Shown: piece by piece, positions 54,168-62,204 of the stretch
Layout: each line of letters starts with the position of its first letter
Position numbering within the stretch: position 1 is the stretch's first letter
Assembly: GCF_900113375.1 (NCBI RefSeq)
Contig: NZ_FOPC01000002.1
Span: forward strand, 124,001-188,000
Direction: 5' to 3'
Source: Algoriphagus hitonicola
GTDB taxonomy: Bacteria > Bacteroidota > Bacteroidia > Cytophagales > Cyclobacteriaceae
DNA: 64,000 nt
Notes under the pieces: model-generated
The model's database searches: none
What the model saw: only the letters and a program-made list of their open reading frames with translations
Told to the model about the DNA's origin: nothing
Program-made: the position numbers and the translations under genes

Positions 54168-55949
54168 TTAATCCTGCTTTTGTCGGATCAATCTTTTACG
54201 GTATGAATTAAAAATTCTAGATTTGGAGACAAAGCCTAAATAGACCCCATCCTCTACCACAGGGAGATTCCAAGCACCGGACTTTTCAAATTTATCCATA
54301 GCCTTTTGCATATTTTCATTAGAAAATAGAATTTCCGGAGGACTATGCATAAGCGTTTTTACTTGCAAGGTATCCTGCTTCTCCGCATCAAACATGATGT
54401 CACGAATATCATCCAAGGTGAGGATGCCACGCAGTTGCTTATTTTCATCTACCACAGGGAAAATATTCCGCTTGGAAATCTTTACCAAATCGATCAAATC
54501 ACGCAGGTAAGCCTCCGGATTGATCGGCAATAAATCCCGCTCAATCACATGAGAAATATCGATCATATCCAACAGTTCCTGATCTTTACTTTCCGGCAGT
54601 TGACGTCCTTTTTCTTTCAGTTGCTTGACGTAGATACTGTCCTTTTGATAATAAGTCGTGGTAATGTAAGAGATCGCCGACACAAACATCAGGGGAACAA
54701 ATAGTTCATACCCGCCTGTGATCTCGGCTATCAAAAATATCGCGGACAAAGGTGCATGCTGAACTCCAGCCATCACACCACACATGGCTACCAAGGTAAA
54801 ATGGGCCAAAGGCAAGGGAATATGAAAACCAACCAGGTTTTTGCTGTAGGCAAATAAAAATCCCACAATCCCCCCTACATAAAGCGAGGGAGCAAAAATT
54901 CCACCCGAGCCACCGGCTGCAAGGGTCAAAGCAGAAGCGATGGGTTTTAATAAAATGATCAGCGCCAAGAATATCAGGATCAAGTAGGGATTCTCGATGG
55001 CTGAGAAAAAGGGACTTTTCTCCAATATTTGATTTGCATTTCCGTCAATCAACAAATTCAAGGTGTCATATCCTTCTCCATAAATAGGAGGAAAGAAAAA
55101 CAACATGATTCCCAGCAAAGCCCCCCCGTAAAGAATGCGCATGGATTGACTTTCCAGCCCCTCCATAATCTTCTCCGTTCGGAGTACCACCCGGCTGAAG
55201 TAAAGGGAAACCACCCCACAAACCATCCCCAAAAGCAAATAATAAGGCATGTGAGCAGCGATAAACTCATCCTGAAGATTAAAGTTAAATGTAGCCTCCT
55301 CTCCTCCTATCAACAGCATCGAAGTCAAGGATCCCATCACCGATGCGATCAGTAAGGGAATGAAGCTCGCCGTACTGATCTCCAAAAGGATAACTTCAAT
55401 GGCGAAAATCACCGCACCAATAGGCGCACCGAAAATAGCAGAAATAGCCCCTGCAGCTCCACAACCGATGAGTAACGTTCTCTTTTTGGCATTGAGATGA
55501 ACAAGTAAGCCCGTATTGGAGCCAATGGCAGAACCTGTCACCAGCATAGGGGCTTCCAAACCTACCGATCCCCCAAAGCCCACGGTTAGGGCTGAAGTGA
55601 AAACCCTACTATAAGTTTTCACTCGGGGAATGATACTTTGCTTTTTAGAAATAGTAAACAACACGTCGGGGATACCATGTCCACCGACATCTTTGAAAAC
55701 ATATTTACCAAGTAGAAACGCCGCAGTAATCCCGATAATAGGATAAATGATGTACATGAAATTGGCATATTCCACATAAAATCCCTCCGTCAAAAGACGC
55801 TGAATCAAGTGCACCACCTCTTTGAGAATTACAGCAGCCAAACCTGAAAGCACCCCAATAATCCCACTGAGAATCAAAATAAAACTTTGATTGCTCATGT
55901 GGCGGAGGCGCCAGATTAATAGCTTGGTAATGAGGTCAGTTTTAGCCAA
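54168..55949 (-). CDS. ClC-family chloride channel/transporter with CBS domains
   Basis: A 593-residue membrane protein with 10 or more helices over residues 20-440 and two cytoplasmic CBS domains (about 455-590, for example IFPVVDENKQLRGILTLDDI and WNLPVVEDGVYLGFVSKSR). Selectivity-filter landmarks are GKYVFKDVGGHGIPDV, GFGGSVGLEAPML with the gating-glutamate position Glu132, and AAGGSGGIFAPSLYVGG (GxFxP). The usual GREGP motif reads GLEAP here, a variant seen in some bacterial ClC branches. It would be a Cl-/H+ exchanger or channel, with nucleotide regulation at the CBS pair. It is convergent with mtgA across the DnaA-box region. Confidence 0.88.
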   Translation of the reverse strand: MAKTDLITKLLIWRLRHMSNQSFILILSGIIGVLSGLAAVILKEVVHLIQRLLTEGFYVEYANFMYIIYPIIGITAAFLLGKYVFKDVGGHGIPDVLFTISKKQSIIPRVKTYSRVFTSALTVGFGGSVGLEAPMLVTGSAIGSNTGLLVHLNAKKRTLLIGCGAAGAISAIFGAPIGAVIFAIEVILLEISTASFIPLLIASVMGSLTSMLLIGGEEATFNFNLQDEFIAAHMPYYLLLGMVCGVVSLYFSRVVLRTEKIMEGLESQSMRILYGGALLGIMLFFFPPIYGEGYDTLNLLIDGNANQILEKSPFFSAIENPYLILIFLALIILLKPIASALTLAAGGSGGIFAPSLYVGGIVGFLFAYSKNLVGFHIPLPLAHFTLVAMCGVMAGVQHAPLSAIFLIAEITGGYELFVPLMFVSAISYITTTYYQKDSIYVKQLKEKGRQLPESKDQELLDMIDISHVIERDLLPINPEAYLRDLIDLVKISKRNIFPVVDENKQLRGILTLDDIRDIMFDAEKQDTLQVKTLMHSPPEILFSNENMQKAMDKFEKSGAWNLPVVEDGVYLGFVSKSRIFNSYRKRLIRQKQD

Positions 55950-56014
55950 AAGTCAAGAAAATAAAAGCGTGAGCACAAAGTAAAAAAACCACTCGCGGAA
56001 AGGAAAAGAATCCC

Positions 56015-56941
56015 TTATTCTTTTAACAAATCTTCATCTAATGTCAACAAACAGCGCAGAATCAATGATGAAGCGGAAACAAAAAACTCCGGATCGATAT
56101 TTTTGTATTCATCACTCGGCTGATGGTAATCGGAATGATCCTCCACTCCAAAATACAGGTGCGGAATCTGTTTTTCAAAAAATACCCCATGATCAGAAGA
56201 GCGTGTCCAATCATCCGAGCCGGTGCCGGGAACGTCATGACCAAATAGCAACTTGGGCTTAGAATCCAGAGCAATTGGCTCCAATATCTCTTTCAGTTCG
56301 GGGTAATAATACGTTCCAGACACATAAATCTCCCCCTTTTCATTTCTGGAAATCATATCCATATTGACATTCAATGCCACTTGATCGAGCGAAAAAGGAA
56401 AATCACGAACCAAAGCTTTTGCCCCTTGCAGGCCCATTTCTTCGGCATCGACCGCAGCAAAGAAAATTCCATGTTTTGGAGGATTTTCTGCAAAATAGGC
56501 GGCGAATTCTAAAAGAGCGGCTGTCCCGGAGGCATTGTCATCGGCTCCATTGTAGATCGAATCCCCTTCGGCATTTTTTCGACCTATCCCCACATGATCA
56601 TAATGTGCCGTAACTACGATCAACTTCTGGCTTGAAGTGCCAGGAATAAATCCGACCACATTGACCCCCTCATATTTTTTGCCGTCCCTTCTTCCTTCAA
56701 AAGAAAATGATTGCAAATAATCAGAATAATGTGTGTCTAGCTTCAATTCTGCAAAGCGATCCGCAATGAATTCCCGAGCCTGAAGATTTCCGGCATCACC
56801 GGTCTTTCGCCCAGCCAAATCATCAGAAGACAAAAAAACCATACTTTTGATCAGGCTACGTTCGTTAAGCTCTTGGGCTTTTGATTGGATTAATGAAAAA
56901 AAACAGACGCTTACGAGCAGAACTTGGCGATAGATGTGCAT
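56015..56941 (-). CDS. Secreted M28-family zinc aminopeptidase
   Basis: A 308-residue exported peptidase (signal ends SKAQ, about residue 23) without a PA domain. The M28 ligands are His113 and the following Asp (TAHYDHVG), the bridging Asp of NGADDNASG (134-135), Glu167-168 in VDAEEMG, an Asp in NMDMISRN, and the last His in DHSDYHQPSDEY. It is smaller than the M28 enzyme at 3619 and belongs to another subgroup. Aminopeptidase or glutaminyl-cyclase-like activity is expected in the periplasm. It is in the same orientation as the ClC gene (65-bp gap) and divergent from the next gene. Confidence 0.88.
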   Translation of the reverse strand: MHIYRQVLLVSVCFFSLIQSKAQELNERSLIKSMVFLSSDDLAGRKTGDAGNLQAREFIADRFAELKLDTHYSDYLQSFSFEGRRDGKKYEGVNVVGFIPGTSSQKLIVVTAHYDHVGIGRKNAEGDSIYNGADDNASGTAALLEFAAYFAENPPKHGIFFAAVDAEEMGLQGAKALVRDFPFSLDQVALNVNMDMISRNEKGEIYVSGTYYYPELKEILEPIALDSKPKLLFGHDVPGTGSDDWTRSSDHGVFFEKQIPHLYFGVEDHSDYHQPSDEYKNIDPEFFVSASSLILRCLLTLDEDLLKE

Positions 56942-57011
56942 GAAGAGATGAAAATTACGTTATTTAATGCCGTGAAAATACAACCTTAAGCCCCGACCTA
57001 TCGCTATTTTT

Positions 57012-57998
57012 ATGAAATATTTCTTTTGGATCAGTTTTATTCTGCTTGGATGTTCTGCATTTGCACAAGGAAATTTACCTGATTCATTTTTTGAAGGAAA
57101 ATCCGTGGTTTTGATTTCGACAGATCCTGCAGCCAGACCTACCATGAACTGGCGAGCTGTCGCCGATTCGGTACATCAAGCGCTGGTAGATGCTGGAGGA
57201 GATCCCGTGGCCTATTATGAAATCGAACAAGTAGCCCTTTCTGAGGAAGTTCAAAGCGCTTATGCAAAAGGTTTTGAACAGCGAGTTATCAAAAACATCA
57301 TTTTAGTGACCCGCCAAAAAAACCAATTCAGCATTCATGTCGGGGAATTTAGTGGAGATGGAAAAATCATCAATTCCACGGCACTTTTTGGGATTAGCGG
57401 ATCCGATCTGGAGGAGGCCAAAAGTTCATTTGCTGCCCTGGGTCAAAACCAAAGAACAAAAAATCTGCTCGTTATTGATGTTCCGGAGTTTCCCGGAGTA
57501 GAATCCAGTTCCAGTAGAGCTACTACTGAGTCTTCTGGCTTTTTGGCGAGAAACCCACTGAATCTGGACGTATTCAAACTGGGAATCCCCATCGAAGGAT
57601 CCAGTGCCCAAACTGGATTGCTGACTTATTTCAGATATGATCTCTACGGCAAATCCCAAGAGGCAATTCTCGCAGAACAAGAAGCACAGAAATCCCAAAT
57701 CCAAAGCATCCTGGATCAAGAATATCCCTATGAAGTCGCATGGCTTACCGAAGCAAAACCGGATGAAGAGCTAGTGAGAGACCGAACTCAATTTCTACTA
57801 GTTCGTGTGGAGGGCAGGGAATCGGATCTGAAAAAAAGCATGGGACTGGAATCCAATCCAGAAACAGAAACCCAAACCGTAGTGAAATACTACATCAAAT
57901 TGATCGTCCGGGATGAACTCTATATCGGACCGATTTGGGATGCTGATCCGGATTGGAGAGTAGCACTTAGAAACTTCCTACAAAACCTCCAAAAATGA
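57012..57998 (+). CDS. Exported hypothetical protein
   Basis: A 328-residue protein that I do not recognise. The signal peptide ends CSAFAQ (about residue 19). The mature part is globular, with mixed alpha/beta: PDSFFEGKSVVLISTDPAAR, ...ALVDAGGDPVAYYEIEQVAL..., then NIILVTRQKNQFSIHVGEFS. The C-terminal half has many Gln/Glu (LAEQEAQKSQIQSILDQEYP). It reads as a Bacteroidota-specific secreted protein without catalytic motifs. It starts 70 bp from the divergent M28 peptidase gene and is followed by a perfect hairpin. Confidence 0.65.
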   Translation: MKYFFWISFILLGCSAFAQGNLPDSFFEGKSVVLISTDPAARPTMNWRAVADSVHQALVDAGGDPVAYYEIEQVALSEEVQSAYAKGFEQRVIKNIILVTRQKNQFSIHVGEFSGDGKIINSTALFGISGSDLEEAKSSFAALGQNQRTKNLLVIDVPEFPGVESSSSRATTESSGFLARNPLNLDVFKLGIPIEGSSAQTGLLTYFRYDLYGKSQEAILAEQEAQKSQIQSILDQEYPYEVAWLTEAKPDEELVRDRTQFLLVRVEGRESDLKKSMGLESNPETETQTVVKYYIKLIVRDELYIGPIWDADPDWRVALRNFLQNLQK

Positions 57999-57999
57999 T

Positions 58000-58024
58000 A
58001 AACCTCCCTACTGGAGGGAGGTTT
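58000..58024 (+). terminator. Perfect hairpin after the 57012 gene (weak terminator)
   Basis: AAACCTCCCT (58000-58009) pairs perfectly with AGGGAGGTTT (58015-58024) around a 5-nt loop, 2 bp past the stop. No T run follows (TAGTCGC), so termination would be weak or Rho-dependent. It may instead protect the mRNA 3' end. Confidence 0.5.
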
Positions 58025-58198
58025 AGTCGCTAATTAAACATAGGGTGATTATAGCAACTTTTACTGTCTATGTATTACAATATTGTGTCTTTAAAATTCT
58101 TAAACCAAAGAGCATATTTATTTTCAAAAATCCAATCATTTGCATTTTTTTTTCTTGAAATAGGTACTTTTTCAAGATTTTTAGCCAAAATATCTGGC

Positions 58199-58765
58199 TT
58201 AATAAAGATTTTTATTTAAAAATGGGATCAATGCCAGCAATACAGCCTGGGAATAGTAGCTTCTTCTATCCAAGGCTCCATGAGTCAAAATCCCCACAGA
58301 ACCTCCTCCTTGCTTGGAATTTTCCCTGTCAAAAAACTGATCATCTGCATGTCCCAATTCCATTCCGGAATTTACCAAGTCAGCAATGGCATTGGGAACG
58401 TAAAAGATCCCTGTTTTAGCTTGACCCGATCGTCCTTCCGAATCTAAAATATAAACCCAGGCGAAGGCATTCATTCCTTGCTCATCCGTATCCAATCCTC
58501 CTTCTATTCCTACCCAATAATCTCCTTCCGGAAAGATTTTCTGTGCATTTAATGCCCTATTTTTGGCTCCCAAAAGCGTCTCCTTATCGCCCATTGGCTG
58601 GGCGGAAACATCCGAATAAGAACTTACACCATTAATGTGAAATCCCTTATTGAATGCCAAAGTAAACGCATCCTCGGTACTGTAGATTTTTACTGGATTT
58701 TTACTTCCGACAATGACCAGTGGTTTTTCTGTCGGTTGGAAATTTTGTCTTTTTGGTAAATTCAT
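58199..58765 (-). CDS. Non-canonical purine NTP phosphatase (YjjX-like)
   Basis: A 188-residue protein of the inosine/xanthosine triphosphatase (YjjX/ITPase-like) family. The opening VIVGSKNPVKIYSTEDAFTL has the SxNxxK binding motif, and YWVGIEGGLDTDEQG and GGGSVGILTHGALDRRSYY are the family's later blocks. It hydrolyses deaminated purine nucleotides (ITP, XTP) to prevent their incorporation. A nearby alternative start at 58783 is possible; the ATG at 58765 (MNLPKRQNF) is preferred. It lies 21 bp downstream of the yebC gene on the same strand, so the two form an operon. Confidence 0.85.
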   Translation of the reverse strand: MNLPKRQNFQPTEKPLVIVGSKNPVKIYSTEDAFTLAFNKGFHINGVSSYSDVSAQPMGDKETLLGAKNRALNAQKIFPEGDYWVGIEGGLDTDEQGMNAFAWVYILDSEGRSGQAKTGIFYVPNAIADLVNSGMELGHADDQFFDRENSKQGGGSVGILTHGALDRRSYYSQAVLLALIPFLNKNLY

Positions 58766-58786
58766 AAAAAAAAGCCTAATCACTGC

Positions 58787-59497
58787 TTAGGCCATATTGG
58801 TGTATACATTATTTACGTCGTCGTCTTCTTCCATTTTATCGATCATCTTATTGATAATCTCCTCCTGCTCCTCGGTCAGTTCGGTAAGCGTAGTCGGAAA
58901 TCGCTGAAAATCTGCTGAAATCACTTCGATTCCCTTTTCTTCAAGTGCCTTCTGCATCATACCGAAGTCTTCAAACTCGGTATAGACAAAGATTTCTCCT
59001 TCATTTTCATCAATATCCGTCAATCCAAAATCGATCAATTCCAACTCCAACTCTTCTAGGTCGTGATTTTCCAATTTAGTGAAGCGGAAAACGGCCTTGT
59101 GATCAAACATAAAACTGACCGAACCAGAAGTCCCAAGAGATCCTCCTGCTTTGGTAAAGTAGGATCTGACGTTTGCGACGGTACGGTTAATATTATCAGT
59201 AGAAGTCTCAACCAGTACAGCAATGCCGAATGGACCATAGCCTTCATATACTAATTCTTCGTAGTCTTTTTCATCCTTATTTGAAGCCCGCTTGATCGCT
59301 GCCTCAATTCGATCCTTGGGCATTTGAGCCCCCTTGGCGTTCTGAATGAGAGTTCTCAACCTTGGATTGGAAGTTGGGTCAGGTCCACCTGCTTTTACCG
59401 CCATGACGATTTCTTTACCTAGCTTGGTAAAGACCTTGGACATTTTGTCCCACCGTTTGAATTTTCGTTCTTTTCTGAATTCAAATGCTCTTCCCAT
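58787..59497 (-). CDS. YebC/PmpR-family protein
   Basis: A 236-residue YebC-type protein with the standard three-part fold: MGRAFEFRKERKFKRWDKMS at the start, KEIVMAVKAGGPDPTSNPRL, NAKGAQMPKDRIEAAIKRA, then YEGYGPFGIAVLVE and TSGSVSFMFDHKAVF. Family members are called transcriptional regulators; recent work on the group also points to a role in translation through polyproline stretches. Cytoplasmic. It is the first gene of the unit that includes yjjX. Confidence 0.92.
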   Translation of the reverse strand: MGRAFEFRKERKFKRWDKMSKVFTKLGKEIVMAVKAGGPDPTSNPRLRTLIQNAKGAQMPKDRIEAAIKRASNKDEKDYEELVYEGYGPFGIAVLVETSTDNINRTVANVRSYFTKAGGSLGTSGSVSFMFDHKAVFRFTKLENHDLEELELELIDFGLTDIDENEGEIFVYTEFEDFGMMQKALEEKGIEVISADFQRFPTTLTELTEEQEEIINKMIDKMEEDDDVNNVYTNMA

Positions 59498-59641
59498 GAA
59501 ATTCTTTGATTTTGGCTGGTAAAAATAAGAAATCTTTTGGGAATGAAAGCCTCCGATTTATTTCCAATCAAGAGGAGAATTTTACCGGCTTTTATTGTCC
59601 AAGAAATCCGATAAATCGTAAAAGCATGCAAACCCTTATCT

Positions 59642-60973
59642 ATGAATGCTTTTTCCTCTAGTCCACTCCCAAACATCCCCCAGTCCAATCTTCCTAAGGT
59701 AGTGATCATCGGAGCCGGTTTTGCCGGACTCAAACTGGCGAGAATGCTTAGTAAGAAGCCTTTTCAGGTTATCCTGCTGGACAAAAACAACTACCATCAG
59801 TTTCAGCCGCTTTTTTATCAGGTAGCTACGGCCGGATTGGAGCCCAGTGCAATTAGTTTTCCCCTGAGAAAGATTTTTCACCATACCAAAAACGTCATTT
59901 TTAGAATGTGCGAGGTAAAATCCATCGACCATTCTCTGAATCGAGTTTTCACGGATGCGGGATATTTGACGTATGATTATTTGGTTTTGGCGATGGGGGC
60001 TGACACCAATTATTTCGGCTCGACCACTATTGCAAATTTCTCCTCCCCGATGAAAACCGTTTCGGAAGCTCTTTATATCCGAAACAAAATCATCTCCAAC
60101 TACGAAAAAGCGATCAACATTCAAAAACTGGAAGATCGAAGATCTCTGATGAATGTGGTGATCGTAGGTGGCGGTCCTACAGGGGTGGAACTCGCTGGTG
60201 CCATGGCAGAGCTGAGAAATAATGTCCTTCCAAAGGATTACCCGGAACTGAGTTTTAAAAACATGAAAGTGGTCCTGATTGAGGCTGGGCCCGCTTTGCT
60301 TGCCTCCATGTCCGAGGAGGCTAAATCCCATGCCTTGAAATATCTCGAAAAATTGGGGGTGGAAGTGCTTTTAGGGACTCTAGTCGAAAACTACGACGGA
60401 AAATCAGTTCACCTCAAGGGCAAAGATCCTATTGAAACTCAAACCTTACTTTGGGCAGCTGGAATCAAGCCGAATCATATAGAAGGGTTGGACTCCTCGT
60501 GCTACGCCAAAAACGGCAGAATCATTGTTGATCAATTTTCACGGATTCGGGGCAGCCAAACCATTTTTGCGTTGGGGGATTTGAGTTTGATGGAAACGGA
60601 AGATTATCCCAAAGGCCATCCTCAAGTGGCGCAGGTAGCCTTACAACAAGCTAAAAATCTAGGAAAAAACCTTCCCTTGATCCATGATGACAAAACTCCT
60701 TCCGCTTTTAGGTACAAGGATCTGGGTTCTATGGCCACGGTGGGACGAAAACTCGCCGTAGTAGATTTGCCTTTTGTGAAATTTCAGGGAATCCTCGCTT
60801 GGATTACTTGGCTTTTTGTTCATCTGATGGCCATTTTGGGAGTCAAAAACAAGCTGTTGATTTTTTTGGATTGGTCTTGGAACTACCTCAGTTTTGATCC
60901 CAGTTTACGTCTGCTGATCAAGCCCAAATATGTCAAAGAATCCGAGCGAAAGGAACTGATAGAGGAAAAATGA
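59642..60973 (+). CDS. Type II NADH dehydrogenase (NDH-2)
   Basis: A 443-residue FAD-dependent oxidoreductase. The FAD motif GAGFAG is at 24-29 and the NADH motif GGGPTGVELAGAMAE at about 177-191. The quinone-facing LDKNNYHQFQPLFYQVATAG block is characteristic of NDH-2, as is the TQTLLWAAGIKPN and IFALGDLSLME ending. A C-terminal amphipathic region (WITWLFVHLMAILGVKNKLL) anchors it to the membrane. It transfers electrons from NADH to quinone without pumping protons. The gene is monocistronic. Confidence 0.9.
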   Translation: MNAFSSSPLPNIPQSNLPKVVIIGAGFAGLKLARMLSKKPFQVILLDKNNYHQFQPLFYQVATAGLEPSAISFPLRKIFHHTKNVIFRMCEVKSIDHSLNRVFTDAGYLTYDYLVLAMGADTNYFGSTTIANFSSPMKTVSEALYIRNKIISNYEKAINIQKLEDRRSLMNVVIVGGGPTGVELAGAMAELRNNVLPKDYPELSFKNMKVVLIEAGPALLASMSEEAKSHALKYLEKLGVEVLLGTLVENYDGKSVHLKGKDPIETQTLLWAAGIKPNHIEGLDSSCYAKNGRIIVDQFSRIRGSQTIFALGDLSLMETEDYPKGHPQVAQVALQQAKNLGKNLPLIHDDKTPSAFRYKDLGSMATVGRKLAVVDLPFVKFQGILAWITWLFVHLMAILGVKNKLLIFLDWSWNYLSFDPSLRLLIKPKYVKESERKELIEEK

Positions 60974-61067
60974 ATTGATTTCTAAGAATTAAGACTTATT
61001 AAGAAATCATGATTAAACGCACTCAGCTTTTTGCGGTCTAAGTATCAGAACTTAAACCAAAAACAAC

Positions 61068-61481
61068 ATGAAAAATTGGATGATTGCCACAGGACTACTG
61101 CTTATGATCAGTATTAGCAGTATAGCACAGCAAAGAAAAATGCAGGAAAGACCCGACCCGGAAACACGGGCCAAAATGATGACTGATCGCATGGCAGAAC
61201 AGCTCGGCCTAAACGAAGAGCAAAAAGCCAAAATTCTTGCCATCAATCTCGAAAATGCACAAAAAAGAGAGGCTAAAATGGCCGAGCAAAAAGCCGAAAG
61301 GGAAGCCAGAAGATCACAAATGCAGGATCAGGAAAAGCAAATCATGGAGGTCCTGACTGAGGAGCAAAGACAGAAATGGGTAGAGCTCAAAGAAACGCGT
61401 AGAAATCGTGGCCCTCGTGGAGGAATGATCGAGGACCGGGAGGAATTTCGGAAACGCAGGGGCGGAGGAGGAATTAACTAA
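61068..61481 (+). CDS. Spy/CpxP-like periplasmic protein
   Basis: A 137-residue exported protein with a signal peptide ending SSIAQ (about residue 20). The mature part is helical and highly charged: RPDPETRAKMMTDRMAEQLG, LNEEQKAKILAINLE, LTEEQRQKWVELKETR. These LxxEQ repeats recall the LTxxQ motifs of Spy/CpxP periplasmic chaperone-like proteins. The C-terminus is Gly/Arg rich (RGPRGGMIEDREEFRKRRGG). A strong terminator follows. Confidence 0.7.
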   Translation: MKNWMIATGLLLMISISSIAQQRKMQERPDPETRAKMMTDRMAEQLGLNEEQKAKILAINLENAQKREAKMAEQKAEREARRSQMQDQEKQIMEVLTEEQRQKWVELKETRRNRGPRGGMIEDREEFRKRRGGGGIN

Positions 61482-61489
61482 GCCAACAT

Positions 61490-61521
61490 AAACCACTCAG
61501 AAATGGGTGGTTTTTTTTTTA
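61490..61521 (+). terminator. Rho-independent terminator after the Spy-like gene
   Basis: A 7-bp stem pairs AAACCAC (61490-61496) with GTGGTTT (61507-61513), followed by a long T run. Confidence 0.85.
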
Positions 61522-61734
61522 TCAATATTCATCAACCCGCTCCAAATTAAATCACACATTTTTATTTTCTCTATTTCCCAGAGTAGTAAAGTACAATTCT
61601 GTAAGCTAAATTACCCGATAAGGATCGTATCCATCCAAAAAATCACTTTCCAGCATATTCTACTTAACTTGATGGTGGGTCTTATTAATTTAATCCCAAG
61701 TCATTAGGAAACGCCTTCTTAAAAACCTAAAACT

Positions 61735-62193
61735 ATGAACGAATATTCACTCTCTATCAACGGCAAAACCCAAACTGTCTCTGCTCCAGAGGATATGCCT
61801 TTACTTTGGGTTTTGAGAGATCTTTTGGATCTCAAAGGCACCAAATTTGGATGTGGACAGGGACTTTGCGGAGCCTGCACAGTGCATTTGGACGGCACGG
61901 CCATTCGATCCTGCGGCCTCGTGGTGTCTGAAGTTGGGGAGGCAAAAATTACTACCATCGAGGGGATTTCGGAAAATGGAAATCATCCTGTACAAGAAGC
62001 ATGGATTCAGCACATTGTTCCTCAATGCGGCTATTGCCAAACCGGTCAGATTATGAGCGCTGTAGCACTTTTGGAGAGCAACCCTAAGCCTAGCGAACAA
62101 GAAATCGAATCGGCCATGGCTGGAAATCTCTGTAGATGCGGCACTTATAATCGTATCAAAGAAGCCATTCAAACTGCCTCTCTAAACCTCTAA
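61735..62193 (+). CDS. (2Fe-2S)-binding subunit of a molybdenum hydroxylase (IorA-like)
   Basis: A 152-residue protein with two iron-sulfur domains. The plant-ferredoxin-like set is C40, C45, C48 and C60 ([13 protein letters not shown]...RSC), and the helical [2Fe-2S] set is C98, C101, C133, C135 (QCGYCQTG...NLCRCGTY). This is the small electron-transfer subunit of xanthine-oxidase-family enzymes such as isoquinoline 1-oxidoreductase, and it works with the large subunit gene 11 bp downstream. No FAD-binding subunit gene lies between, matching the two-subunit IorAB type, whose electrons go to a cytochrome or other acceptor. Confidence 0.92.
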   Translation: MNEYSLSINGKTQTVSAPEDMPLLWVLRDLLDLKGTKFGCGQGLCGACTVHLDGTAIRSCGLVVSEVGEAKITTIEGISENGNHPVQEAWIQHIVPQCGYCQTGQIMSAVALLESNPKPSEQEIESAMAGNLCRCGTYNRIKEAIQTASLNL

Positions 62194-62204
62194 TCCAAAA
62201 AGCC

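Noticed and set aside
58000-58024. Strong Rho-independent terminator
   Set aside because: The hairpin is perfect but no T run follows, so it is listed only as a weak or stabilising hairpin.
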